DNA of 32,500 bases from contig NC_081407.1 in assembly GCF_030272615.1 (NCBI RefSeq), positions 374,367,518 through 374,400,017 on the forward strand. The letters are read 5' to 3'. Below the pieces are notes generated by a model, which was not told the DNA's origin, did no database searches, and saw nothing but the letters and a program-made list of their open reading frames with translations. This document shows, in pieces, positions 8,994 to 19,204 of this stretch. The translations under genes and the position numbers were made by a program. The stretch's first letter is position 1; each line of letters opens with the position of its first letter. The stretch is from Cryptomeria japonica (Eukaryota; Streptophyta; Pinopsida; Cupressales; Cupressaceae).

Positions 8994-11900
8994 TTAATTT
9001 CCATCCGAGGGTGGTAACTGATCAAAAATAGATTTATACTTGTTCTGGGTTTCGGTGAGGGTGACTGAGAGTGAATCCTTTTCACTTTCCATTAATAAAT
9101 TTTATGCTTGAATATCAGCTAAGAGTGATATTAAGCCATCAAGAGTGCTTCCCTCTTGTATAGTTGATAGACGTGTAGCTCTGTTGATCTGTTCCTATAC
9201 TGAGGAGAGATGAGGAAGGAATAATGTCTGAAGGTTCATTATATCCATCCTGATTTTATGCTCTTCATTTCTGAGTTCTAACTGTTGAGCCATGAGCTGT
9301 TGAAGCTTGGTATAAAAATTCTGAATTGAATTAGGCTCGGTGGTCAACGTAGTTGAGAGATCGGTGATCTCTTTCTCAATTACATCAGTTTTATTCTTGA
9401 TATCTTTAATGAATAAGGAAAATGTACAAAGTTTTTGAAATAAATAAATAATATGCTTGAGTTGAGGGGACAACTTAGCAATGAGTTTGACAAGCTTTAC
9501 TTTTCCTATAGCTAGAGCTTTTTGTACCTCTTCAATCATTTTTGCTGAAAGCTCTTTATCTTTTAGCTTGCTTAAGTACTCAGATGCATCAACTCTAGAT
9601 GTTTCTATTTGGGAAAGGAGTTCATCCAATTGAATGTGGATGGCTGCATCGGCTGACACTGTTGCTGAAGGTAGCATTTCTGTGAGCAGTGTCTTCACCT
9701 TTTGAAGTACTTTATTCTTCTTTTGAATAGCCAATTGTTTTTCCTGTTCGGCCTTTGCTTTGCATAGTTCACCGAATTCAGTAAGTGCTTGCCCCTTTAA
9801 TTTTGAGATATCCACATTGGGCAACACGATCAATCTAGTCAAATCAATTTTGAAACTATGCTTTCTCACCTTCTTCTCTTTTCCTTTGGTCGGTTGCACC
9901 AAGACAAGTGCTTGTGAGGCTTGCTGACCCTCGGTAGGTTGCTCGGTAGATGCAACACTTTGGTCGGTTCTTGTAGCCGTTGTAGTGTCCTTGGGTGTCT
10001 CGGTGCTAGGGGTCTCAGCTGTAACATTTAGAGTGCTTGATGGTGCTTGAGACGTCTGATCTTTGGTTGTATCATCTGCTGCTTCAGAATTTTGACCTTC
10101 GATACCTTGATCTATGTCCTTAGGAGCTTCGGATGAGATAGGGGGCTTCATCGGTGAATAAGGCTGAACTTGTTCTAAAACAGATTCACTAGATACAAGT
10201 TTTGCATAGGTAGTGTCTTTAATCATTTCTTGCTCCATTGCTTCTTCATCCATAACATCTTCATCAATTTGAATAGTGTCAGCTAGGTCTGGACCTTGCT
10301 CGGTGACATCAGGATCTTGTTCAATGACATCAACAATTTCAACTTGAGATTATTCACTGACATCCTTTAGGTTGAAGATTTCCTGCCACTTGTCTTTTGT
10401 CTCATTTTCCACATCAATGTATAGCCCATTCATCAGTTTTAAGGCTCTTTGTTTGACAAGAAACCTTGAATTGTAGGTTGTCAGATTTTCCTTTATTTCA
10501 GCTACTGACATATCAGGAAAGAGATGGACTAGACTTCTTTCTTTGATTTGTTTCTCTGAGTCCATTGCATACTTCCACCTATTATCAATATGCAAATAAA
10601 GTTCATATGGAAGTGACTTTGCTAGTTCTAATGGAGTTAACCGAAACTTTAGAAGCGTGCAAATGACAGCTTCTTCAATTTGTCTCTTCTCATCATTGTT
10701 CCTAGTTTTGTACTTAACAAATCTAAATTAACTAAATCCACCATATTATTTCAGATTTGCAGAGAAGTTTTCAACACTATGTAAATTTAACTTCTAGCTT
10801 TTTACAATCTGGAATTTGTTTGCATCTTCAGACTCTGAATCACTAGACTCTTTTTCCAAAATGAGTCTCTGAGTAGATTTCTTGTATGTTTTTGTTACCT
10901 TGGGTACAGTAACACTCTTTTGTTTCTTACCCAATGATGCAGCTGATGCTCTAGTGTTGGGTCTCTTTGTTGGTGGTGTCGGTAGGGCCTTTGAAATGTC
11001 CTGTTTCTTTCTTTTCAAAACTTTACCCTTAGGTAACTCGGTACTTAATGTTATTGCTGCCTCTTGAGCTTCTGATTCCTCTTCAATAATGGCAAGAGTG
11101 CCTTTGACAGGTGTGGAGGAAGAGTCTTCTCCAAGTTTCTCTGTTAATGCCTTAATCATTTTTTATGCCTTCCTTGTAGCTTTCGGTACGACAATGCTCA
11201 TCTTTACTTTTTCTTTCACCTCTTCATAGGTTCCATACCTCAGCTCGGTAGTATGCCTTGGTAGTGTCAGAAATGCATTGATTTGTTGTTGTGTGATATC
11301 AAAATCAATCTCATAACCCATTGGTGGCAAAGATTGAGTTCTTGGTTCAACAGAATTCAAATAACAGTAATCGGTGTCTACCTCAAAACATATATCATCC
11401 TTATATTTTTCTACCAGCTGTAGTGGAATCCAGTACCTGTTGTGCATCTTCTCTTGAAATTTGTTGAACTAGTCATCCATGATATCATTAAAGTTATCAC
11501 CTAACTTCTTGATGAAGTCATTGATCTGATGGGTGATTGTTCGATGTAGTTCCCAAACAACTTTACCAACTGTTGGAAAAAACTTCTCAAAGTAGAAAAA
11601 CATGCATATAAGAAGTGAACCAAACTTCAGTGTATTTGCTGAGTTGTTCTTCTTCGGCTTCCTTATTGTGTTCAGATTTTCAAACAAGTTCTTCAACAAT
11701 ACTTCACACAAGTCAATTTTCATGCCTTTCTTAACAATTTTGTATGCTAAGTCTACTGTTGCACAGGGTACACTATTTTCCCTTGCCAATTGGAAGAAAA
11801 AGTAGCCAATTACTCTAATGGAAAATTTGAGTTCAAGATCAGTGACATTGTTCAATTTCAGACCTCTGCAATTAGATTCTACTCCAGTCAAACTGATCAA

Positions 11901-12362
11901 TTCCTTATGTGATATCATTTTCTATGCTCGGGCATGATCATAGATAGGATAACCGATGATCAGATGAATGATTTCCTTAGTGATCTTAAATAGTTGCTCT
12001 TGTAGCCACATGAAATCATCATGTACTCAACTTAGTACAAACTTGACCCACTGGGGTTTGAACACATGGGGATAGGTTAGGGCTTCAGTCAATCCCTTGA
12101 TTTTGATGTGCTCATACTTGTTATCCATTTTACCATCTATGCATAATTCATCATATGCATCTTTGATCTCAACATGACCGAGTTCTTCAACATAGCATTT
12201 GGTGAAGAATCTCACATCCTCGACTAACAAGACACGATCTAGGATGAGTGAAAAGGTAGTTTTGTCATCTGGTTCAGATGCAATTTTGGGAGTCAAAGAG
12301 TATTCTAGTGAGGGCTTCTCTATATTTTTGACAACTATGGGATCTTGGATCTTGGGCGCCAT
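8994..12362 (-). pseudogene. Element A ORF2: unrecognised protein of about 1,122 codons
   Basis: I do not recognise this protein. It starts MAPKIQD at 12362 and stays in one register to a stop at 8994-8996. It is broken by about ten stop codons (12027, about 11919, 11469, 11163, 10794, about 10747, about 10732, 10350, 9195, about 9105) but no frameshift. Residues 1-300 look globular and mixed helical, with WLQEQLFKITKEII at about 119-132. Residues 300-400 are also globular-looking. Residues about 430-510 are basic and S/T/P-rich (VLKRKKQD, TKRPNTRAS) and end in an acidic SSDSESED; nuclear or nucleic-acid association is possible but inferred. Residues 704-850 are T/Q/S-rich and probably disordered. 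Residues 850-1050 are Lys/Glu/Leu-rich, probably coiled coil. No membrane segment and no pol motif is seen. Stops such as TGA within LS*VHDD fit TGG decay. Confidence 0.75.
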
Positions 12363-12904
12363 TTTAGGTTTCAGGTAAGATTTAGCAAACTATCCTTAGG
12401 GTTTACAAACGATTGATGCTTCACACTCGATAGATAATAGCAATTTGAATAGATTGGAAACCAACTTAACAACATGAATAGATTTGATGTAAATACCTTA
12501 AATTTTGCTTTGAAGGAGGTTTGATCACCTTGATTCACTCTGCTCTACTTCTTGAAAACTTGGTGAATGAAAATGACTGCAAAGAATGCTTTAAGTACAT
12601 AATAAGCCTTATCGGGCTCCGTGCAAGTTACGTCAAAACATTAAATGCACTCAATTCACCTTTTACTAATTTACTCATTTTTTTGTTTTAACTAAGTAAC
12701 CAAATTTCCTTCATATACCGACTTGACAGGCTTCCTAAATTCATCGACTTGACAGGTTTCTTGTAAAGTGCTCCAAAAGACTTTGATAGAATTTCAAACT
12801 TACTACTACATCTTACTATGCAGATTTTGAATTTTGTACATAATAGAATAGCAACTGTTAAGATTTAACCTTTAAAGAATGCAGTCCCTTCATACCTTTA
12901 TCGA
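12363..12904 (-). other. Spacer between ORF1 and ORF2 of element A
   Basis: About 540 bases, AT-rich, without a supported frame. It separates the ORF1 stop (12905-12907) from the ORF2 ATG. How ORF2 would be translated (separate mRNA, splicing or internal initiation) is not visible. Confidence 0.5.
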
Positions 12905-14257
12905 TTAATTTGGAATAGGAGCACCTAACTCAGTAGGTAAGGTGCTTTCTTGATTTGGCACAATTTCCTTCTTTCTCCAAATCATCTTTTATTTCTCTTT
13001 TATTTCCTCAATGTCTTCTCTAGATTGATCTCTGCAATCTCCAGCCAAGTGTCCAACTTTGTGACAGTGAAAACATGCCATACCAGGATTTCTCCATGAT
13101 CTTCGGTTGTTCATTCCAAACCTTATAAAATAGTTGGCACTTATATGTCCATATCTTCCACAACATTCACACCATATCCTTGTATTGTAATCCCATGGTA
13201 CTGCAGAATATTGTCAGTAAGGATGTGTGTGAGCTCGGTAACCTCTAATGTTTGCTCGGTGTGGATACCGCATGTGGTTCTTTTTCTTAAGCCAACACTT
13301 TTTGGTACTATGTCCATATCTATTTTAGTTTTTACAAAACCCTTTGAATTTTGCCTTCTGATAGTTGTTAACAAACTTTGTCCTACATTGATTAGATGTA
13401 TGACCATATTAATTGCAATTGTAACAATAATCATTGGACTTAGTGATATTCGATTGCTTACCTTATCTGATTTGGCATATGTTGGTAGTATGACCTTGAT
13501 TTCCATAGTAGTAGCAAATAGGCTTCTTTCTTTTGATGTTATTTCTTTTTCTAGCTTGCTTTGATGATTCTCCTCTCTCGGTAGTGTAGATTCCCTTCTC
13601 GGTGGATTCTTTTCCTTTGTAACCAAGTCCTGCTTCTTTGTATGGTCGTCTTGAATTTAGTTGCTCATCCAACATCTTTGATGCTTCATAACTCTTCTTC
13701 AATGTTTCTTTGGACTTTTTCTCTGTTTCAAGTTCATTGGTCAACCTTGATACTTCAAGTTTCAATGCTTGATTTTCATCATTATTTAGAATTGCTTCAT
13801 GATGTGCATAACCTAGTTGATCTATCATATTTTGTTGAATACCAGTCAACCTTATGATTTCATCATCTTTGTCAGATACTAAAGCTTCAAGTTGTTGTTT
13901 CTCTCTTTCTAGATCTCTTACTTTATCTTCGGTTGTCCTCAATGCATCAAGATTTTCAGTCATATATGTACTGAAATGTTCATGTTCTCTTTTCATTGCT
14001 TTTAGTTGATTAGCCAATGCTTTGTTCTTTTCTTTCAACATTCCAATCATTTCTTCAGTCTCTTCAGATATACTGTTCTCAGATGATGTCTCGATTTGTT
14101 CCACTAACTCTTGAGAATCCTATAAATCATCAGATAATCTTCTTCTTACTTTCAGAGATTTTTGCATTTGCCTTTGCATGTCTGCAATCACTTGATTTGC
14201 ATGATCCAGCTCTTCTTGCAGATACACAATCCTCCGAGATTGTTTGTAACCTTCCAT
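12905..14257 (-). pseudogene. Element A ORF1: coiled coil with five zinc-knuckle-like motifs
   Basis: Starts MEGYKQSRR at 14257, about 50 bases inside the PBS, and keeps one register for 450 codons to a stop at 12905-12907. Internal stops lie at 14120, 13463, about 13410, 13325, 13215 and 12990. Residues 1-205 are heptad-rich coiled coil (LKEKNKALANQLKAMKRE, VRDLEREKQQLEALV). A linker with AGLGYKGK follows, as in other copia gag tails. Then come five CCHC-type motifs: 13516-13475 (second Cys now Tyr), 13426-13385 (stop inside), 13336-13295 (second Cys now stop), 13171-13130 (last Cys now Tyr) and 13075-13034 (CFHCHKVGHLAGDC, intact). No capsid domain is seen. It probably bound RNA (inference). 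Confidence 0.8.
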
Positions 14258-14305
14258 TGATAAGATCTTTTTCTTTAGGTAGTTAAACCCTTTTTCAAGA
14301 TTCAA

Positions 14306-14317
14306 GCTCTGATACCA
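14306..14317 (-). other. Primer binding site of element A (initiator-Met tRNA)
   Basis: GCTCTGATACCA on the plus strand, which is TGGTATCAGAGC in element sense, two bases from the LTR. It is complementary to the 3' end of plant initiator-Met tRNA, the usual copia primer. Confidence 0.93.
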
Positions 14318-14319
14318 AT

Positions 14320-15531
14320 TGTTAGGTCCAATATGGAAAGATAATGTACTGAGAGGGGAGGGGTGAATCAGTACTCCAAAACTTTTCTTCAATAATAACC
14401 TTACTATTATGCATAAACAGAATAGTGCAGTAACATAAAATAAAGTTAAAACAAACAGATAACAAACATATATGATTCACTCCATAACACATATATTTTG
14501 GTTACGCAGAAACTCTTGGTTAGAGAGAAAAACTATGGTGGGGATGGCACCCACAACTTCACTACTGCAATAATAAAGAGTGCTTGGTTAGAGCTACATA
14601 TTTAGCTATTTCTAATAGCTTACCTGGTTAGGAGTAACAAGATCTGTTAGATCTACCTTGCTAAAGGATTTTACAACACTTGATCTGAATACTGCACCTG
14701 GTTAGAGGATTTACAATTTATAGAATTGGTTAGAGTCTTTTACCCTGTTAAAGGTTTCTCTTTCAACTTCACAATATTACAATAAAATCATTACAAATAT
14801 CTACAACTTTACATCTGAAATGTTAAGCAGATTCTATGTGCTCAAAATAAGATTACCTTGCTTATAGCATACCTCGGTAACTTATAAAGTAACTCAGTAA
14901 ATCCTTCTGTTTACTCTATTCTTTGACTGTTCTCTGATAACCTTCTCGGTGACCTAGTGTCTCTATAACAGTCATAATACTTAGTGATTTCTCATGCATC
15001 ACATAAGTCTTGCTTGATACACATGTCCACACACATTTCTCATTCCTTTCTAACCCTGAATACATGATGTATAAATAGATCTCTTAAGTCGGTGATCTGA
15101 TTCATTGCTTCGATCTTACAAACATGATTTCTTGAATGAATAACCAAACAAAATATTTCATTGGTTAGATTGACCTTGTAATCATACACAATCTTCTGGT
15201 GCAATTTCCAATGTGATAACGGTTAGATGTGCCTTGATCTTGTAACACGTTTTCATGTGCATGTCTAGGTTCAATGTATCTGATAACACGTTTCACTTGG
15301 TGAATATCAACTCGGTGTGTTAACTTTACTGCTTGGTAGCCATAAAAGGATACTCGGTAAACAGCTCAGTGTATACTGGACTCTGTGATTGTTTTCCTTC
15401 TATAACCGACTAGACTGTTCATACTGACTTCTCTGTGTGTACCGACTACATGATTCGGTATTGCTAACTAACTAGAATATATAGTATGACTTTGAATATA
15501 AAAACTAATGGCAATTTGATAAGTAGTAACT
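14320..15531 (-). mobile_element. 5' LTR of element A
   Basis: 1,212 bases matching 7444-8641. Its outer terminal base is T at 15531 where the other copy has A, so the canonical TG...CA end is changed by one base. The shared LTR motif is at 14348-14372 (reverse). Confidence 0.95.
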
Positions 15532-15536
15532 TTACC
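15532..15536. repeat. Target-site duplication of element A, right copy
   Basis: TTACC, identical to 7439-7443. It falls inside the gag frame of element B. Confidence 0.9.
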
Positions 15537-16421
15537 CTTGTACTTCTTAAAATTGTCTCTCTTGTAATCATTTTAACCATTAGGGCAGTTTGTTGCTATA
15601 TGACCAATCTTGTTGCATGCAAAACATTTTAAAGGTAGCTTACCTTTATATTTACTAGTGGCTCTAAGTAGACGTTTTGCCAACAATGCTTCAAGTTCTA
15701 CTAATTTGTCTTCATCATCAACATCTCTGCTAGGTCTAGATTCATAACTATGGCCAATGTCTCTACTTCTTCTCACAAATGGGTTAGAGACAGAAGCTCT
15801 AAATGCAGATTCTGATTTCTGTACACTACCATCATAGCCATTTAGTTCAAAAGCCGTAAGTTTGCCAATAATAGAGTCAAGAGTTACCTTTGTCTTGTTA
15901 ATGGCTTTCAGCTCCTGAATAGCTGCAACTCGGATAGCATAGACCAGTAGTAGGGTTCTCAGTACCTTACTGATTACTATGGCATCTTCCACTTTCCCTC
16001 CTGCACTCTTTATCTCTCCAACTGTCTCTTTGATCCTTTGACCATACTGTTGGATGTTCTGACCTTCAAACGTTCTCATGTCATCAAACTTGCCTCTTAA
16101 ACTCTCTTCTTTAGCAATCTTGACATGCTCATCACCGCTATAGATATCTTCAAGTTTCTTCCATACTTCATATGTAGGTTCAAGACCATGAACATCTACA
16201 TATTCAACATCATATAGAGAACTAATAATATCTTCTAATACTTGGTGATTTTCTTGTTGTTCTTTCTTATGATCATCAGTCAAGGGTCCAATAGGTGTAG
16301 TATACTTACGTTCTATATGATCCCAATACTGACTACCAAGACTCTTAATGTAAATATTCATTCTGTCACTCCATATTTTATAATTATCTTTGTTAAACTT
16401 CAGACCTTCTTTCTTCATCAT
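15537..16421 (-). pseudogene. Element B gag (capsid and nucleocapsid)
   Basis: Copia-type gag, forming the particle and binding element RNA. It starts MMKKEG at 16421, about 55 bases inside the PBS. 282 codons are open to a stop at 15573-15575, after which the same register continues toward protease beyond the A insertion. Visible features are the capsid-like UBN2-type region (YKIWSDRMNIYI, EVWKKLEDIYSG, LRGKFDDMRTFEG, IQQYGQRIKETVGEI) and, near the end, SKYKGKLPLKCF leading into a complete CCHC knuckle CFACNKIGHIATNC (15626-15585). One stop plus the insertion of A make it non-functional. D gag has the same SKYKGKLPLKCF stretch. Confidence 0.92.
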
Positions 16422-16475
16422 GATCTACAAGATCTTTTCCTCAAGTTAGGATTTTAGATTAAGAGGACCTAAGAT

Positions 16476-16487
16476 GCTCTAATACCA
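16476..16487 (-). other. Primer binding site of element B
   Basis: GCTCTAATACCA on the plus strand, which is TGGTATTAGAGC in element sense. It differs by one C-to-T change from the initiator-Met tRNA complement seen in A and D, and lies two bases from the LTR. Confidence 0.88.
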
Positions 16488-16489
16488 AT

Positions 16490-17933
16490 TGATGGTATGA
16501 TGAAAGAATAAGTATCCACTAGAATACTAAGAGGGGGGCTGAATCAGTATATTAAAAAACTAATACAAAGTTCCCAAACTCAAACTCAGACAAATAAAGT
16601 AAACATATCTCAGTCAAGATCAATATTCATAGGAATACTTGACATTAACCAGTTTAATTGTTAAGACAACTTTAATAGTAAACACCTTCAATATTGTAAA
16701 CATCAACAATGCTTAATCATAACTCAACATATTCATCTCTCAATTCTTATACTTAACATGCCTTATCAGAAGTTAATCAAATCAACAATAAGATCAAAAT
16801 CATAGAAGCACTCACCACTAGACACAAATGTTTATACATGGAAAACCCAAATAGGTAAAAACCACAGTGAGATGGGACTCACAAGGATAGCTATTTGAAC
16901 TCTTTCAAAGTTTTCCCTGTTAGGAGCCAAAGCCTATTAGAGCTTTACAATAAGTCTGGTTAAGAACTAATTCTGGATAGGAATCAACTAGTTAAGTGAT
17001 TTACAAATATGCCTTGTTAGAAGCACAATACCCTGTTAGGAGTAACCACACTGGAGGTTTTAAGAATCCAAGCTAATGGACCACCTTGTTAGAGGATTTA
17101 ATGAGTAACCAAGCTTGTTAGAGCTTACCTAGTTAATGGATTTTACTTCTGCTGTAATTGTTAGAAAACAATAGGTTTTCTTGATCTTTCTGAGTAGAAC
17201 TATCTTTGCTTGATTAGATCCTTCTAAGCTTCAATCTGCCTTCACTCAAAGTGTAGATCCATTCATTGGTTGGGCAACCACACACTCAACGGGTTTTCCA
17301 TCAACCTTGCCAACAACCTTTACAAACAACTTCATCAACCTTAAATACAAATCAATTAGGTCAATAACACAACAAAAAGCCTAATTCTCATCATTGAGAT
17401 TACAAACAAGTCGATTCAAACTTGACTGTTAGAAATTATAACAATATCTTCACATTCTTCAAGACAATTCCAACCGCTACATGATCACCGCTCCGTTAGA
17501 TTTTGTAACCCATCACATGTTGTGCATTAAATGCAAGCCACTTTTCTCCTTCCCTAGGCAATAAGAAAATGCGCCAAACCAATTTGAATTTCTCCTCATT
17601 TAGTGATCACACATGTCTCCATCATTACCGTTCATCAAATAATAAACCAACAAACTTGATCAGTTAGGGTTTAACAACTGATAGGGTTTTACCAATTACA
17701 TTACATAGAAAGGTTTAACCCTTCACACCGGTTCACTAGTTCAACTCACAAACTTTACATACACTGGTTACAACATCTTGTACAACTCTCTTCTTACTGG
17801 TTACATGCCAATATAAAAAACAACAATATCAGCAATAAAATGAATACCTTATACTGGTTCAATTGACATCAATGACAACATATCATTAATGCAATCTTTA
17901 TGCAAAATACCAAACAAACTCAAAATGCCAACA
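16490..17933 (-). mobile_element. 5' LTR of element B
   Basis: 1,444 bases, TGATGGTATG...TGCCAACA, matching 1246-2708 with many transitions and small indels. The shared LTR motif is at 16527-16547 (reverse). Confidence 0.93.
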
Positions 17934-17938
17934 AACCA
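17934..17938. repeat. Target-site duplication of element B, right copy
   Basis: AACCA, identical to 1241-1245. Sequence of the LTR of C resumes after it. Confidence 0.9.
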
Positions 17939-18292
17939 GGCTACCTTTAACAGGATAAATGCACTAACCGGCCTTGAACAAAATCCCTTAACTGGGTGGC
18001 ACCTAATAGTGTCTTTCTAATCTCCTAACAGGGATGGCTCCTCACTGGGCGTACTTCAAAAGAGTACAATTTTTTTGAGTTCCTACTCACACCATGGTTT
18101 TCTCCCATTTGGGTTCCATGACATAACTTCTTGGTGTCACTATCAACTTTTCATGCTTGCATATTTTTCTTCAGTGATTAATTATATTGTTGGATTTTAG
18201 ATGAATGGAGATTTAAGTTAAAAAATTTAATTGTGAAAATTTGATCAAGTGTTGATTCACCCTTCCCCTCTCAGCACTGATTGGGACTAACA
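17939..18292 (+). mobile_element. LTR of element C, right part
   Basis: Plus-oriented LTR end. It contains AAATCCCTTAACTGGGTGG, GGGCGTACTTCAAAAGAG, CCATGGTTTTCTCCCATTTGGG and the shared motif at 18252-18276, and ends GGGACTAACA. The same series of blocks occurs in the LTR of E (31139-31738). The next base begins RNase H sequence of D, so C inserted there. Its TSD would be ATTAC (18293-18297); the partner lies outside the window. Confidence 0.8.
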
Positions 18293-18936
18293 ATTACTGG
18301 ATTCTTGGAGATGTTGATTGCAGTGGAGTTATCACAACGGATTGCAATAGGTTCTAGTATCTCTACTTGTATTTCCTTCAATGTCTGCTTCATCCACAAT
18401 ACCTGTGAACAACATGTAGCAGTAGCTATATACTCGAGCTTAGTAGTAGATAATGCTACCGAATCTTGCTTCTTGTTATACCATGATACTAACTAGTCTC
18501 CTAAGTAGAAAGCACCTCCAATTTTACTCTTTCAGTCATCAACACATCCTGTCCAATCTTCGTCAGTATAAGCCTACAAAGAAAAGTCTCCTTTCTTTGG
18601 ATACCACAGACCATAACTGATAGTCCCTTGTAGGTACCTGAAAATTCTCCTGACTGCATTTAAGTGAGACTATTTACGAGCAGCTTGGAATCTTGCAACC
18701 ATGCAAACTGCTTGTACAATGTTTGGTCCAGATGTTGTTAGATATAACAGATTACAAATCATAGACCTATACAATATCTATTTTACTTTTGGTGACTCAT
18801 CTAGTTTTCTCAATTTACAACCGGTAACCATGGGAGTACTTACCGGTTTGTTGTCCTCCATTTGAAACTTTTTTTTCAAAATGTCTTTAAGATACTTGGT
18901 TTGTGAGATGAAAATTCCTTTCTCCTGTTGTGAGAT
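18293..18936 (-). pseudogene. Element D RNase H, truncated by element C
   Basis: Copia RNase H with the typical order: [23 protein letters not shown], a YADxDW-like AYTDEDWTGC, LVSWYNKKQ, then the CDNSTAINISKNPV stretch, where the LTR of C begins. The final RTKHI and DIFTKPL parts are therefore not in the window. Several in-frame stops are present (first at 18937-18939, others near 18550, 18580 and 18670). It aligns by eye along its whole length with 4250-5083 of element B. Confidence 0.88.
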
Positions 18937-19199
18937 CTACAAACCAAGAAAATAAGATAACTCACCTAGGATGGACATCTCAAACTTTTTTTTCATCTGA
19001 TCTGCAAATTCTTTGCACATGATGTCCTTGTCTCCCCCAAAAATAATGTCATCTACATATACAACAACTATGATCATATGATCTCCATTTACCTTGATAT
19101 ACAAATTGTTGTCTGCATTCCCTTTTTGAAATCCTTTCTCTTTCAAGTATTTGTCTAACCAGGAATACCATTCTTTGGGGGCTTGCTTCAAACCATACA
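18937..19199 (-). pseudogene. Element D reverse transcriptase, C-terminal part
   Basis: Second half of the copia RT, beginning at the YGLKQAPKEW box and containing the intact catalytic YVDD in VVVYVDDIIFGG. It ends SYFLGL followed by a stop at 18937-18939. The first half lies at 23850-24298 beyond element G. The break falls within the conserved KKAL/YGLKQ segment, and both sides share the AGGCT target duplication. With G removed the frame would be continuous. Confidence 0.92.
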
Positions 19200-19204
19200 A
19201 GGCT
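19200..19204. repeat. Target-site duplication of element G, left copy
   Basis: AGGCT directly before TGTTAGACAC; the same AGGCT is at 23845-23849. Confidence 0.9.

Larger units (their letters stand above)
7444..15531 (-). mobile_element. Element A: LTR retroelement without pol, with two long unusual ORFs
   Basis: Complete by its ends: LTRs 7444-8641 and 14320-15531, PBS 14306-14317, PPT 8642-8653, TSD TTACC. The 5.7-kb internal region has no protease DSG box, no integrase triad, no YVDD and no RNase H. It encodes ORF1 (14257-12905) and ORF2 (12362-8994) on the minus strand. The LTRs differ by about 2-3% over the first 320 bases by eye, nearly all transitions, so insertion was fairly recent. 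It interrupts gag of element B. Movement would have needed pol proteins from another element. The LTRs are related to solo LTR S. Confidence 0.93.
1246..17933 (-). mobile_element. Element B: Ty1/copia LTR retrotransposon, minus strand, interrupted by A and S
   Basis: B has two direct LTRs (1246-2708 and 16490-17933), a tRNA-iMet-type PBS (16476-16487), a purine-rich tract (minus strand) beside the 3' LTR, and gag, protease, integrase, RT and RNase H in copia order on the minus strand. A 5-bp AACCA duplication flanks it. It inserted into the LTR of element C. It was later hit by element A in gag (TSD TTACC) and by solo LTR S in its PPT. Without A, S and the extra TSD copies it would be about 7.4 kb. 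Its LTRs differ by about 11% over the first 115 bases by eye, older than A. It carries several stops and at least one frameshift, so it is not autonomous now. Confidence 0.93.

Noticed and set aside
8994-12362. ORF2 of A as an envelope-like protein
   Set aside because: It has no signal peptide and no membrane segment at either end, and it is larger than usual envelope-like ORFs of plant copia elements.
13145-13564. Plus-strand open frame of 139 codons and an overlapping minus frame of 161 codons (13626-13141)
   Set aside because: Both overlap the zinc-knuckle array of ORF1 in other registers. The knuckle motifs are only readable in the ORF1 register.
14258-14392. Extension of ORF1 upstream of MEGYKQ
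   Set aside because: It would run through the PBS and into the LTR; MEGYKQ at 14257 is the first Met inside the internal region that fits a gag start.
17981-18020. CRISPR-like spaced repeats in the LTRs
   Set aside because: The blocks are degenerate, eukaryotic LTR-internal, and the spacers are not unique. There is no cas gene.
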